Of a stretch of 64,000 bases of DNA, positions 21,525-33,059 are shown one piece after another. Numbering within the stretch: the stretch's first letter is position 1; each line of letters begins with the position of its first letter. The stretch is from positions 372,001-436,000 of the forward strand of contig JAWPHD010000233.1 of the NCBI GenBank assembly GCA_037043455.1. The letters run 5' to 3'. Origin of the DNA: Cyrtodaria siliqua (lineage: Eukaryota; Mollusca; Bivalvia; Adapedonta; Hiatellidae). Under the pieces are notes generated by a model. That model was given only the letters and a program-made list of their open reading frames with translations. It did not search any database and had not been told where the DNA came from. The position numbers and the translations under genes were made by a program.

Positions 21525-22258
21525 TTGGAATGGACTTCTTAATATGGAAGACATTTTATGGGCACTTCATTACACCTTCACTGGAGCAAAACATTTCCCT
21601 ATGTTAAGTAATGAGGACAGTTGATTCAAGTTCCAACTTTCAGTTGTAAGTTTCTGTTGCTTGGGTTAAATAGAATGATAAATATGGTTCCTCATATACG
21701 AGTAAGAATAAGTGTTGGTAGGAAAATCATTTTACTTGGATTCTTGTCTTCTCACATCAGCACAAGCTATGAATTCATAAAAACAAAAGTACACATCATG
21801 CTATATTTGGTCTAGGACCCTGCATTAAATTTTAATTATAATTTGCTTGGTTATATTTTTTGCCTGCTGTCCCATTGAATAGAACCTTAAACTTGCAGCT
21901 TTAGTAGCTTTTAAAACTATAGAATACTGATTTCTTTTGTTTGTTGTATAAATTCCCAATCCAAAAGCTTTTGGGCTGACTAGTTTCCTTATGCTGGATT
22001 ATAAACCCTCCACCAAACCCTGTCTGAGCAACCTTCTTTTTTGGTTCCTATGAAGTTGGGAATCGCGATTGTCATCGTATTTGAAAGAAAACATAGATCT
22101 TTTTGATCTTACTTTGAAGAAAAGTGAAGTAGGATACAGAATAATACTTTAAAAATGACTCAAATGTCATAATTGGTCGAGTTTAAGACGCAATATAATG
22201 TAACCCCATTTGGATCATGGTGTGGGTTTGCAGTCAATTTTGTTGTTGTCTGCCTCAG

Positions 22259-22442
22259 GTTGTGCAATATAAACAAAACAGTCGTCTAGATGAGAAGAGA
22301 AAGAAAGCGATGGATCTTCATCTCAATTTCATAGTGGACCAGACTGAAAAATACTCTACCTGGTTGTCTGAAGGCCTCACTCAAAGCTCCAAAGGGTCAT
22401 CATCACTCAACACCACCCCAGATCATTCCATAGCTGGAGATG
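22259..22442 (+). CDS. SRCAP: SRCAP exon 7: end of HSA domain and coiled region
   Basis: 184 nt, phase 0 in, 1 out. Reads VVQYKQNSRLDEKRKKAMDL, HLNFIVDQTEKYSTWLSEGL, then a Ser-rich end. Human SRCAP has VVQFKQQSRLEEKRKKALDL and LDFIVGQTEKYSDLLSQSL at the same place, one of the best matches in the window. EP400 diverges here, which supports SRCAP. Confidence 0.97.
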
Positions 22443-22482
22443 GTATGTTGCTGTTGTTGGTTGTATGATTTTAAACAGTTAA

Positions 22483-24774
22483 GTGTGAGAAATAAATAGC
22501 CCTACAGTTGAATCGGTAACATGTGGGTGACGACTTTCTCAAACATCTATGCATCACTTGTATATATTTGTGTTTTAAAATGTAAAAAACATACATTGTG
22601 TTGTTTTGTGTGACTATTGTTGAGAAAAAAATAGCCCTACGGTTAATACAGTAACATGTGGGTGTGAGCTTTCTCAAACATTGATATCCGTTTTCTTCCG
22701 TCTAGTGCAGTATGCTGTATTGGAGTGAACACGGATACATTTTTGTTATGTATACCGTTCATCCGTGTTCATGATTTTTTTAGGTGCTTTTGTGTTTTTT
22801 AGCGCTTATGCCGTGGTCCGGCGTCCGTCCGTCTGTCTGTAAACTTTTTTTGTAGCGACTACTCCTCTGAAACTACTGAATGGATTTTCATGAAACTTTA
22901 CAGAAATGTTGCCCATGAAGTCTAGTTGATCCTAGCAAAAATTCATGTTGATGTGAAATCCAAGATGGCCACCAGATCTAAAAATAGGTTTTTAAAAAAC
23001 AAGTTTGTAGCGACTACTTCTTGAAAACTATAAGTGATATTGATATGGGACTTTTTCTAAAATGATCAGCATGACATGATGTTGGTCCTTGTCAAAAATT
23101 GTTTTGATGCAACGTTAAACATGGCTGCCAGCGGCCATCTTTGTTTACATAGAGTTATATAGTAAAAACTTGTAGCGACTACTCCTTTGAAACTACTTGG
23201 CGGATTTTCATGAAACTTTACAGGAATGTTGCTCTTAATGTCTGATCCTAGCAAAACTTCAGATCGGCCAGAAATTCAAGATGGCCGCCACAGCTAAAAA
23301 TAGATTTTTAAAAAAGAAGTTTGTAGCGACTACGTCTTGAAAACTATAAGTGATATTGATATGGGACTTTCTGTAAAATGATCAGCATGACATGATTGTT
23401 ATCAGAGTCAAACATTATTTTGATTCGACGTTAAACATGGCTGCCAGTGGCCATCTTTGTTTACATAGAGTTATATGATGAAAACTTGTAGAGACTAATC
23501 CTCTGAAACTACTTGATGGATTTTCATGAAATTCACAGGAATGTTGCTCTTGATGTCTAATTGATCCTAGCAATATTTCAGTTCGGCCGGAAATTCAAGA
23601 TGGCTGCCATGGCTAAAAATAGATTTTCAAAATACAAATTGTAGCGACTACTTCTTGAAAACTATAAGTGATATTGATATGGAACTTTTTCTAAAATGAT
23701 CAGCATGACATGATGTTAGTCCTTGTCAAAAATCGTTTTGATTCGATGTTAAACATGGCTGTCAGCGGCCAACTTTGTTTACATAAGAGTTATATAATGA
23801 AAACTTGTAGCGACTATTCCTCTGAAACTACTTAACGGATTTTCATGAAACTTCACAGGAATGTTGCTCTTGATGTCTAATTGATCCTAGCAAAATTTCA
23901 GGTCGGCCGGAAATTCAAGATGGCCGCCACGGCTAAAAATAATCTTCAAAAAACAAGTCTGTAGCGACTACTTCCTGAAATCAAAATCAATCAGTAGAGC
24001 TTCAAGGTCATTGACCTCTTGTTTTAAATAATATGTTTAGATTTAGAATAATATGTTGAGAAAAAAATAGCCCTACGGTTATTACAGTAACATGTGGGTG
24101 TGAGCTTTCTCGAACATTGATATCTGTTTTCTTCCGTCCAGTGCAGTATGCTGTATTGGAGTGAACACAGATACATTTGTATCATGTATACCGTTCATCT
24201 CTGTTCATCACTTTTTAGATGTATTTGTGTTTTTAGTTTGTTTTAAAATAATATATTGAGGAAAAAATAGCCCTGCGGTTAATTCAGTAACGTGGGTGTG
24301 AGCTTTCTCAAACATTGATATCTGTTTTCTTCCGTCCAGTGCAGTGTGCTGTATTGGAGTGAACACAGATACATTTGTATCATGTATACCGTTCATCTCT
24401 GTTCATCACTTTTTAGATGTATTTGTGTTTTTAGTTTGTTGTTTTAAAATAATATATTGAGGAAAAAATAGCCCTGCGGTTAATTCAGTAACATGTGGGT
24501 GTGAGCTTTCTCAAACATTGAGGTCTGTTTTCTTACGTCCAGTGCAGTATGCTGTATTGGAATGAACACAGATATATTTGTTTCATGTATACTGTTTATC
24601 TATGTTCATCACTTTTTAGATGCATTTGTATTTTTAGTTTATAATAATATTTTGAGAAAAAAATAGCCCTGCGGTTAATTCAGTAACATGTGGGTGTGAG
24701 CTTTCTCAAACATAGACTTCTGTTTTCTTCCGTCCAGTGCAGTATGCTGTATTGGAGTGAACACGGATACATTT
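22483..24774 (+). ncRNA. H/ACA-like RNA family B, first cluster (six copies)
   Basis: Copies at 22483-22570 (5-prime hairpin only), 22620-22742, 24056-24178, 24256-24376, 24467-24579 and 24652-24774. Hairpin 1 is closed by TTGAGAAA/TTTCTCAA with an inner stem GTTA/TAAC. Hairpin 2 is closed by TATCTGT/ACAGATA with the ten-pair inner stem TCCAGTGCAG/CTGTATTGGA. The tail GATACATTT puts ACA exactly three bases from the end. The hinge holds ACATTG, one base off the ANANNA consensus. Some copies have ATA for ACA (24574). Target not identified. Confidence 0.72.
22801..24022 (+). mobile_element. AGCTCTACTGAT-type element (T4) inside family B cluster
   Basis: Three internal modules and the usual end TTGACCTCTTGT. 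The flanks (GTGTTTTTTAG left, TTTTAAATAATATG right) match the continuous spacer GTGTTTTTAGTTTGTTTTAA at about 24229-24248. It therefore inserted into a family B spacer that neighbouring units show uninterrupted. Confidence 0.75.
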
Positions 24775-24837
24775 GTACAATGTATACTCTTGTCCTTTTT
24801 CGTCACTTGTAATTTTAGGTTGTTCCAATTTTGTGTG

Positions 24838-24985
24838 AGAGCTATTCCATTATAAAACAATTTCGTACATGGGACCCCAGGAAGGCACTTTTGAAGTTCA
24901 ACCCAGCCATAGATATAGAGTTTAAAGAACCAAATTCCGAAAAAATAGGGTTCACACATAGATGTTTAAATAATTGCTTTCTGGG
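24838..24985 (+). repeat. Dispersed repeat, copy in inverted orientation at 43398-43535
   Basis: About 140 bp with GGCACTTTTGAAG, CATAGATGTTTAAA and AGGGTTCACACAT. Its reverse complement, diverged, lies at 43398-43535. No known family recognised. Confidence 0.5.
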
Positions 24986-25108
24986 GATCATTGGTATGTT
25001 TAAATTGAATAGGCCTGACCATGCTGTATGTTCTTTTAACGAGTTAGCGTGAAAGCTACCATTACTACGATTCATGTAGATGATTTTACATTTTATTCTG
25101 ATTTGCAG

Positions 25109-25182
25109 ATGAGTTTAAGCCTGAAGAGAGTGAGTCTGATGATGAAGAGACTATGGACAAATATGAGGAAGAAATTGATGAG
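25109..25182 (+). CDS. SRCAP: SRCAP exon 8: acidic segment
   Basis: 74 nt, phase 1 in, 0 out. Reads DEFKPEESESDDEETMDKYE and EEIDE. It corresponds to the acidic stretch after the HSA region in SRCAP (DDEETIE in the human protein). In this family such segments contact H2A.Z-H2B dimers; that role is inferred here. Confidence 0.93.
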
Positions 25183-25329
25183 GTATGTATGTTTGTTGCA
25201 TTTGTGGATCTCGGCATTTCTTGGGTGAGTTCTTAGGGACAACTCAAACTTTTTATTCCCCGACAGAAAAGTTGGGATATAGCGATTTCCTCGACGGTTG
25301 TCTATATTCTGGTCAGGTCTGTAAATTTG

Positions 25330-26156
25330 CAATCTCATTAAAATCATAACCTAATTACGCTTTGATACTCTCCACTATAGGATCTGACCACGTCAGATCG
25401 ACCTTTCATCTAATCAATATTCATGAGAACATCAACTAAATTCAGCCAATGAAATCACGTGTTCATATGCAGTTCAGATGACGTTCGAGTGAACTGAACA
25501 AAAGAAAATCCACATAAAACCCATAGATCTATATCCGAATAAAGATAGTCTTCGTGTGTTATTGCTGTGGATTGAACGATAAATTCAAAGAAATGCACTA
25601 AATGGAATGTTATATCAAGATACGAAGAAAATCATGGGTGCTGTGTTTTGGAAATATATTCCATCGAAATTATTACGACATTACTACTCTAAATAGTAAG
25701 TTGATGTACATCTGGCCCGCTTAGCTCAGTTGATAGCGCTCTAGACTGTTGACCCGCGAGTGTCATTTTAGTGTGGATCCCATGAATCAGTAATTTTTTT
25801 TATACCGCTATTAAATTCCGTAACAATTTTTTCTTTCTTTTTTTTCCCAGTAAATATTCAGTAATGGTTTGTGTATTATGTTTGTCAACATGTATTGCGT
25901 TTTATAAGCTAAATGTTGCGGACATATATCTCTTTCAATACCGAGCGTAGACTGCTCCACGGCATTTTACTGAAACACGACATGCGCACTGAAGCAGTCG
26001 ATACCAATCGTTCGAAATCTGAAAGTCGAAATTGGAGGCCGAAATCTGATTGGCTAATCGTAAGGTCAATCTGACGTGACCTGCAATGGAGTGTTGTCAG
26101 ATCCTTTTAGTGTAGAGTATCGTAGCGTGATAAAGGGTCTGATTTTAATGAGATTG
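25330..26156. mobile_element. Mutator-like inverted-repeat element with 9-bp duplication
   Basis: An 827-bp element with termini CAATCTCATTAAAATC and GATTTTAATGAGATTG; the inverted homology continues, with gaps, for about 100 bp. GTAAATTTG flanks it on both sides (25321-25329 and 26157-26165). A 9-bp duplication with long TIRs suits Mutator-like elements. It carries a tRNA-like fragment (CGCTTAGCTCAGTTGATAGC at about 25718) and no transposase frame. Confidence 0.85.
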
Positions 26157-26832
26157 GTAAATTTGAAACTGATTAAGATATTTCAATTAAACTGATATTT
26201 GTTATGAATTTAAGCAAAACTCTGAGCGTACTTAAATCAGATCGTTATCTCTAAAGGGCAGTGCCATAATTTGGGTTCAAGGTCATTAAATGCATATTGC
26301 CTATGTTCACATCCACTTTCAGGGCAGAAAAACTTGTTTCCGAGTTACCCTTTTCACGTAATATTTGAATGGTGAAATTATTGTTAAAGAATTTCTACTC
26401 GTCCTGCATCAATGAGCACTTATCTTGGCAAGCAGACAAGCGGTGTTTTCATGCCCTGACTTTGAACCTTTGGTTGGGAATGATGGCTATTTTCTTTGAC
26501 TTTGTATGGTGTTTTTTTGTCATTTTCAACACATAAGGTTATATATGACGGTCAATTTTTTGTGGTGTGCCTTAGGCAGACCACCCAGTTTTCCTGGGTA
26601 ACCGCAGTGGTGAGAGACGAAGGTTTACAACGCAACGTTGTTAACCATTCGGCCACTTCATTGACTTAAAGAGAGCCTTCTGGTATTAGACACTAAGACG
26701 CGTTTCTTCTGAAATCATCTTGAGTGCCTTGTTTGTGTCTTTTAACCTATTTTCCCAGCTAGGTACAGGCAATTGTCGATAGTCCATATTTATTCTGATA
26801 ATACTCATCTTTTAAAGGTGATTCTTGAGACA

Positions 26833-27372
26833 TCGAGGCTAGTGTATTTACTCCTAATACCCTGGTGCTAAAGATCTCGAACATAAATGGTAGTAAGAAG
26901 TAGAACGCCAATTTGTCTTCTTGGTTACTTCATACTCGGACAGTTGTTAATCTTGTTGGGTAGAGAGGAAATGCTGATTTAAGTCGTAAGTGCAATCCCA
27001 AAATTCAGTCTTTTAGAGGTGGGTCTTGAGACATCGAGGCTAGTGTATTTATCCCATAATACCCTGGTGCTAAAGATCTCGGATATAAAAGTAAGAAGTA
27101 GAACACCATTTTGCGCCCGTTTGTCTCCTTGGTTACTTCATACTCAGACAGTTGATCATCTTGTTGGGTAGGAAGGAAATACTAATTTCAAGTTGTGCTC
27201 AATCCCAAAAATCGATCTTCTAGAGGTGGGTCTTGACTCTTTGAGACATCGAGGCTAGTGTATTTATCCCATAATACCCTGGTGCTAAAGATCTCGAACA
27301 TAAAAGTTAGTAAGAAGTAGAACACCAATTTGCGCCCGTTTGTCTCCTTGGTTACTTCATACTCGGACATCT
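26833..27372 (+). ncRNA. H/ACA-like RNA family E, divergent subfamily (three copies)
   Basis: Copies at 26833-26945, 27034-27153 and 27249-27372. Hairpin 1 is closed by TCGAG/CTCGA with arms GGCTAGTGTA and GGTGCTAAAGAT. The hinge ACATAA fits ANANNA. Hairpin 2 is closed by AAGTA/TACTT around CCAA/TTGG, and the tail is GGACAGTT or GGACATCT. The last copy ends 195 nt before the next exon. Confidence 0.6.
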
Positions 27373-27566
27373 TGTTGGGTAGAAAGAAAACACTAATTTA
27401 AATCTGTGTGCAAACTCTTACAAGTGAAAGACTTTATAGCTTTATTGCTAGGTGAATCCCAAAATGTGTCATTTAGCGAGTGATTTCAAGGTCTGTCTTA
27501 GCATAGTAATAAATGTTTTGTTTTGAGAAAAAAATACCAATGGTGATGATAACATGTCTGTTTCAG

Positions 27567-27707
27567 TCAGAGACCAAAGACGAGGTTGCAGCTTTACACA
27601 AAGAGAGCGAGATGCCGCTTGATGAACTGATCGAAAACTTGCCGAAAGAAATCCTTGAAACCACCGCAAGTTTACATGAAGAATCCTCTGATGAAGAATC
27701 CAGCAAG
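27567..27707 (+). CDS. SRCAP: SRCAP exon 9: conserved acidic/helical segment
   Basis: 47 codons, phase 0. Reads SETKDEVAALHKESEMPLDE, LIENLPKEILE and an acidic end ESSDEESSK. Human SRCAP has EIELLRREGELPLEELLRSLPPQLLE here, so ESEMPLDELIENLP is a clear homologous block. Confidence 0.95.
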
Positions 27708-27977
27708 GTACAGTGTAATTATTCACTTTTATGCTTGCATATCTGTGTTATATCATTAGCTGGCTGCGTTACTTTCTTCAAGTGAACCAGACCACTGTTT
27801 ACCTTTATCAGCTTTAAATGGTGTGCCTAAATACAGTCTAAATGGAATGCTACTGGAACCTATTAAAGGGCCATCACTTTTAAATATTTACCTGGGTGGA
27901 TTGGTGGCGAGCATTTTTAGGGGAGTATTTTATAATAAAAGAATTTGATCTTTTTTTTATCAATCGTGTCTGTAAGG

Positions 27978-29313
27978 TGGCTATATTACCAACACCAGTT
28001 GAATTGACCTGTGACAAAAGGTGGTGACTTTAGCCAAATAGTAACATTTCCGTCTTGTTTATGTTAGTTCATAAAGGACGGATACAACCAAACTGTATTT
28101 ATGAAAACAAATTGCTGAAACCTCCATATTGTAAAAACATATAAACAATATAATGTTGGCTATATTACCAACACCAGTTGAATTGACCTGTGACAAAAGG
28201 TGGTGACTTTAGCCAAATAGAAACATTTCCGTCATGTTTATGTTAGTTCATAAAGGACGGATACAACCAAACTGTATTTATGAAAACAAATTGCTGAAAC
28301 CTCCATATTGTAAAAACATATAAACAATATAATGTGGCTATATTACCAACACCAGTTGAATTGACCTGTGACAAAAGGTGGTGACTTTAGCCAAATAGTA
28401 ACATTTCCGTCTTGTTTATGTTATTTCATAAAGGACGGATACAAATAAAAACTATTGATGAAAACAAATTGCTGAAACCTCCATATTGTAAAAACATATA
28501 AACAATATAATGTGGCTATATTACCAACACCAGTTGAATTGACCTGTGACAAAAGGTGGTGACTTTAGCCAAATAGAAACATTTCCGTCATGTTTATGTT
28601 AGTTCATAAAGGACGGATACAACCAAACTGTATATATGAAAACAAATTGCTGAAACCTACATATTGTAAAAACATAAACAATATAATGTGGCTATATTAC
28701 CAACACCAGTTGAATTGACCTGTGACAAAAGGTGGTGACTTTAGCCAAATAGTAACATTTTCGTCTTGTTTATGTTAGTTCATAAAGGACGGATACAACC
28801 AAACTATTGATGAAAACAAATTGCTGAAATCTCCATATTGTAAAAACATATAAACAATATAATGTGGCTATATTACCAACACCAGTTGAATTGACCTGTG
28901 ACAAAAGGTGGTGACTTTAGCCAAATAGAAATATTTCCATCATGTTTATGTTGGTTTATAAAGGACGGATACAACCAAACTGTATTAATGAAAACAAATT
29001 GCTGAAACCTCCATATTGTAAAAACATATAAACAATATAATGTGGCTATATTACCAACACCAGTTGAATTGACCTGTGACAAAAGGTGGTGACTTTAGCC
29101 AAATAGAAAATGTCTGTCTTATGTTAATCATAAAGGACAGATACATCCAAACCTTGTGAACATAATTTGTAGGATGAGATAAATTTTGTTAAAATACATG
29201 TAAAATAATATGGCTTTTACCAACACCAGTTGAATTTACATGTGACAAATGGTGGTAACTAAAGCTGAACATAATTAAACATCTTTCGTAATTTGTAAAG
29301 GACGTTTACAACT
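27978..29313 (+). ncRNA. H/ACA-like RNA family C, tandem array of eight copies
   Basis: Copies start at 27978, 28157, 28335, 28513, 28689, 28865, 29043 and 29211, each about 112 nt in a 176-179-bp unit. Hairpin 1: TGGCTA/TAGCCA outer stem with CAACACC/GGTGGTG inside. Hinge ATAGAA or ATAGTA. Hairpin 2: TCCGTC/GACGGA with TTATG/CATAA inside. Tail GATACAACC, ACA three bases from the end. The first six are almost identical; the last two are decayed. The very short second pocket suggests that any guiding is done by hairpin 1. Confidence 0.72.
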
Positions 29314-29594
29314 TAATATGCATGTAATGATACTGTAGGATAAGACAAAATAGAATCTGTATTTTGTATAAACTAGCTTCCAAAATAAGTCTACCCAGGA
29401 AGACATCGAGAGTGATTCAAAAAGTTCATAGAGCTTTCGTTACAATCGATGTAAAGTAAGTTTAAACTAAAATAAGTCTATAACTGGCAGTGTTGCCAGA
29501 TCGGTTGCATTTACATGTGACCTACTATCCCTATGTTGTATAAACTAGCTCTACTGAGTCGCTAACTGACTATATATATAAACAATATTGGTTG

Positions 29595-30478
29595 CAGTGT
29601 TTTATCTACAATTGGCTACATGCGAGTCATTTGACACACTCAGGCAAAAAACAATGCGTCAAAATCCAAACTTATGTGTCACACTGAAACTGGTGATCAA
29701 TTCTCAACAATTTAAAAAAATATATTATGTTCATTTTTTATTGTTTTAATTAAACAAAATACCTTTAAAAGTATTTTATGTAGCCAATTGAAGATAAAAC
29801 ACTGGACTAACTAAGTCTTATTTTATTTTCATACAAAAAAAACACGATTTTTCAGTTTGGCCTCTGTGCACACAAGTAAATGTACGAATGCCGTGTTATT
29901 CTCACGCAACTGTGAATTTCTAACGACTACACCGTTAAGATTATAGAACGCAATCTATGGAAATAAGTGTTGACAGTGCACGCATGGCAGAACATAAATC
30001 CTCCAAATTTAATTCATCGCATTCTTTTTCAAAACGTAGCCAGCTGTACGTTTTCAACCATTGCGGGACGAAATTACGTTTTATCTTGCGGGTTACCATT
30101 ACCTCGTCCTTTGCTGATTGGGACTCGATATTATTGTTGTTGTCATCATTGAAGGTTGGAGGCAAACGCGGTCCATTAACTGTAATTTTGTTTGTTTTGA
30201 ATCTGCTTTTGCTTTTTTGACATTTTGCGTAGAACGCCAACATCATCTCGGAACAACTCATTTGATTGGACATTCATACAATTCAGCCAATGAAAATCGT
30301 TGTTTGGCGACAAAGTGCGCGTAAATTACACTTATATCGTGAAAATCGCTTATGACTTAAGTTTATTTTACGGCTCCTTTTTCGGCTGCGTCAATGTACG
30401 TTTCGGCAACAATATTTGTGCGTCAAATCGGAAAATACTGCGTATTTGACGCATGACGCAGGGGTAGATAAAACACTG
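29595..30478 (-). mobile_element. hAT-like element with transposase-type zinc-finger remnant
   Basis: An 884-bp element with termini CAGTGTTTTATCTAC and GTAGATAAAACACTG. Flanks TTGGTTGC (29588-29595) and CTGGTTGC (30479-30486) form an 8-bp duplication with one change and one shared base. On the minus strand, 30273-29941 encodes about 110 residues, including KRNFVPQWLKTYSWLRFEKE, which resembles the TTF/BED-type zinc finger before hAT transposase-derived proteins. The catalytic region is absent. A shorter element shares the left TIR and ends at 29804. Confidence 0.7.
29941..30273 (-). pseudogene. hAT transposase-derived zinc-finger fragment
   Basis: An open frame of 110 codons containing VPQWLKTYSWLRFEKECDEL, similar to the start of TTF-type zinc fingers found in hAT-derived host proteins (ZNF862/KIAA1586 type). 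The frame leaves the homologous region soon after the first expected Cys (LCSA), so it is a truncated remnant. It lies inside the element at 29595-30478, antisense to the host gene. Confidence 0.5.
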
Positions 30479-30818
30479 CTGGTTGCATTGACATTTGACT
30501 GGTGGCCAGGACCTTTTTACCAGTTTTGGGGAAGGTTCCATGTCCTAAAAAGTAAAATAGGAAATGATTATAAGAAATTTGGGTGGGGAAGTCGTTGCAA
30601 AGGCCCTTGTTACCAATGCTCAACATATATCTGTTCTACACATGGATACAAGTATGTCCAGCTGAATTATAATACTGTTATAGGCAAGAAATAAGTGAAA
30701 TAGTTGAAGCTATTTATTATAATTTAAATACTAAATATTTACAAGGATATTTGTTAAAAAAAAAAAAAGGGAAAATGTCCACCAGCATCAGTGACCTGGT
30801 ATTAACTGTTTGTTACAG

Positions 30819-30939
30819 AAAGAAGATGAAGAGTTTGCAGGCGAGTCCGAAGAGGACGTAGAAGATTCTATAGCAGAACAAGAAAAACACGAGAAACCGA
30901 CTGACATTAAACAGGAAATCGATGAACTCCAGGATGAAG
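30819..30939 (+). CDS. SRCAP: SRCAP exon 10: acidic segment
   Basis: 121 nt, phase 0 in, 1 out. Reads KEDEEFAGESEEDVEDSIAE, then QEKHEKPTDIKQEIDELQDE. Human SRCAP has DDEEFTANEEEAEDEEDTIAAEEQ at the same place, so EEF..ESEEDVEDSIAEQE is the conserved core. Confidence 0.95.
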
Positions 30940-31181
30940 GTGAGCTGATATCAGGGAAAAACTTGTCATATATCAAGTTTAGGTTGGAATATATTTAAAA
31001 GCAATATGAGAATGATACCTGTATGTCTTTGAGCAGTCTTTATAATGTCGCTGAGATATCATACCACATAAATACAATTCTTTGTTGGAAAATGGCGTAG
31101 AGCGGTATTGTATGGTCAAGTTTAAAACTATTTATTTAAATTTTTTTTTTTTTTTATATTTCAAGTAACATCTTCAGGAAA

Positions 31182-31754
31182 TATTCCCAATACTCACAGC
31201 CTGATGTGGCCATAATGTCACGGAAGGTACCAAGCCGGGATAGATTAATGTCCTCCTTAAAACTCTTATGTAGTGATTCGTCTACAATAAGAATCCTGTC
31301 TGTGGAAACAAACCTATCTATTACGTTCCCCACTCCGAAAAGTATGTTTTTCCCGCCCATTTCAGACTCAAAATTCCCCTCTGAAAAAAACAAAAAAATT
31401 ATAAAAAAAAACACTTCTGGTACGTAAAATATAGAGTACGAACTGTATTTAATACAAATAAAACATGTAGACTATTTAAAACAACAATTATAATCAAAAT
31501 TATGGCTGCAAAATAATTCCTCCTTTCCTGGAAAAGCATGCTAAAATTCCCCCACCCAAGGGTATGGGTCGCAGTTCTCCAAAACAGATCGACGGCCCTG
31601 TAATTACTTCTGAATTGATCATTATTCCCAATGCTCACAGCCTGATGTGACCATAATGTCATGGAAGGTACCAAGCCGGGATAGATAAATGTCCTCCTTA
31701 AAACTCTTATGTAGTGATTCGTCTACAGTAAGAATCCTGTCTGGGGAAACAAAC
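31182..31754 (+). ncRNA. H/ACA-like RNA family D, copies 1 and 2
   Basis: Copies at 31182-31313 and 31623-31754, 132 nt each. Hairpin 1 is closed by TTCCC/GGGA and topped by GTGAC/GTCAC (weakened to GTGGC in copy 1). Hinge AGATAA, changed to AGATTA in copy 1. Hairpin 2 has the stem CTTATGTAG/CTACAGTAAG and ends GGGGAAACAAAC, ACA three bases from the end (TGTGGAAACAAAC in copy 1). Confidence 0.68.
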
Positions 31755-31777
31755 CTATCTATTACTTGTGCATTTTT

Positions 31778-33001
31778 AGCTCTACTGATCAGAGATCAGC
31801 AGAGCTTATGCCGTGGTGCGGCGTCCGTCGTCCTTCTGTCCGTAAACTTTTTTTGTAGCGACAACTCCTCTGAAACTACTGAATGGATTTTCATGAAACT
31901 TTACAAAAATGTTGCCCATGAAGTCTAGTTGATCCTAGCAAAAAATCATGTTGATGTGAAATCCAAGATGGGCGCCAGATTTAAAAATAGGTTTTTAAAA
32001 AACAAGTTTGTAGCGACTTCTTCATGAAAACTATAAGTGATATTGATATGGGACTTTTTCTAAAATGATCAGAATGACATGATGTTGGTCCTTGTCGAAA
32101 ATCGTTTTGATTCGACGTTAAACATGGCTGCCAGCGGCCATCTTTGTTTACATAGAGTTATATTATGAAAACTTGTAGCAACTACTCCTCTGAAACTACT
32201 TGACGGATTTTCATGAAACTTCACAGGAATGTTGCTCTTGATGTCTAACTGATCCTAGCAAAATTTCAGGTCGGCAGGAAATTCAAGATGGCCGCCACGG
32301 CTAAAAATTAATTTTCAAAATACAAGTTTGTAGCGACTACTTCTTGAAAACTATAAGTGATATTGATATGGGACTTTTTCTAAAATGATCAGCATGACAT
32401 GGTGTTGGTCCTTGTCAAAAATCGTTTTGATTCAACGTTAAACATGGCTGCCAGAGGCCATCTTTGTTTACATACAGTTATATTGTAAAAACTTGTAGCG
32501 ACTACTCCTTTGAAACTACTTGACAGATTTTCATGAAACTTTACAGGAATATTGCTCTTAATGTCTAATTGATCCTAGCAAAATTTCAGATCGGCCAGAA
32601 ATTCAAGATGGCCGCCACAGCTAAAAGTAGATTTTTAAAAAAGAAGTTTGTAGCGACTACATCTTGAAAACTTTAAGTGATATTGATATGGGACTTTTTG
32701 TAAAATGATCAGCATGACATGATGGTTATAAGAGTCAAACATTATTTTGATTCTACGTTAAACATGGCTGTCAGCGGCCATCTTTGTTTACATAGAGTTA
32801 TATAATGAAAACTTGTAGCGACTATTCCTGTGAAACTACTTGACGGATTTTCATGAAACTTCACAGGAATGTTGCTCTTGATGTCTAATTGATCCTAGCA
32901 AAATTTCGGGTCGGCCGGAAATTCAAGATGGCCGCCACGGCTAAAACTACTTCCTGAAATCAAAATCAATCAGTAGAGCTTCAAGGTCATTGACCTCTTG
33001 T
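31778..33001 (+). mobile_element. AGCTCTACTGAT-type element (T5) between family D units
   Basis: Begins AGCTCTACTGATCAGAGATC and ends TTGACCTCTTG. The family D spacer at about 35142-35165 reads TTGTGCATTTGTATTTCATT, while here GTGCATTTTTAGCTC begins the insertion and TTGTTTTATTTCATTTGG resumes the spacer. This empty site fixes the element ends to within a few bases. Confidence 0.8.
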
Positions 33002-33059
33002 TTTATTTCATTTGGTGTTGACTGGGTTGGGCTATTATGTTTACTTCTGAATTGATCAA

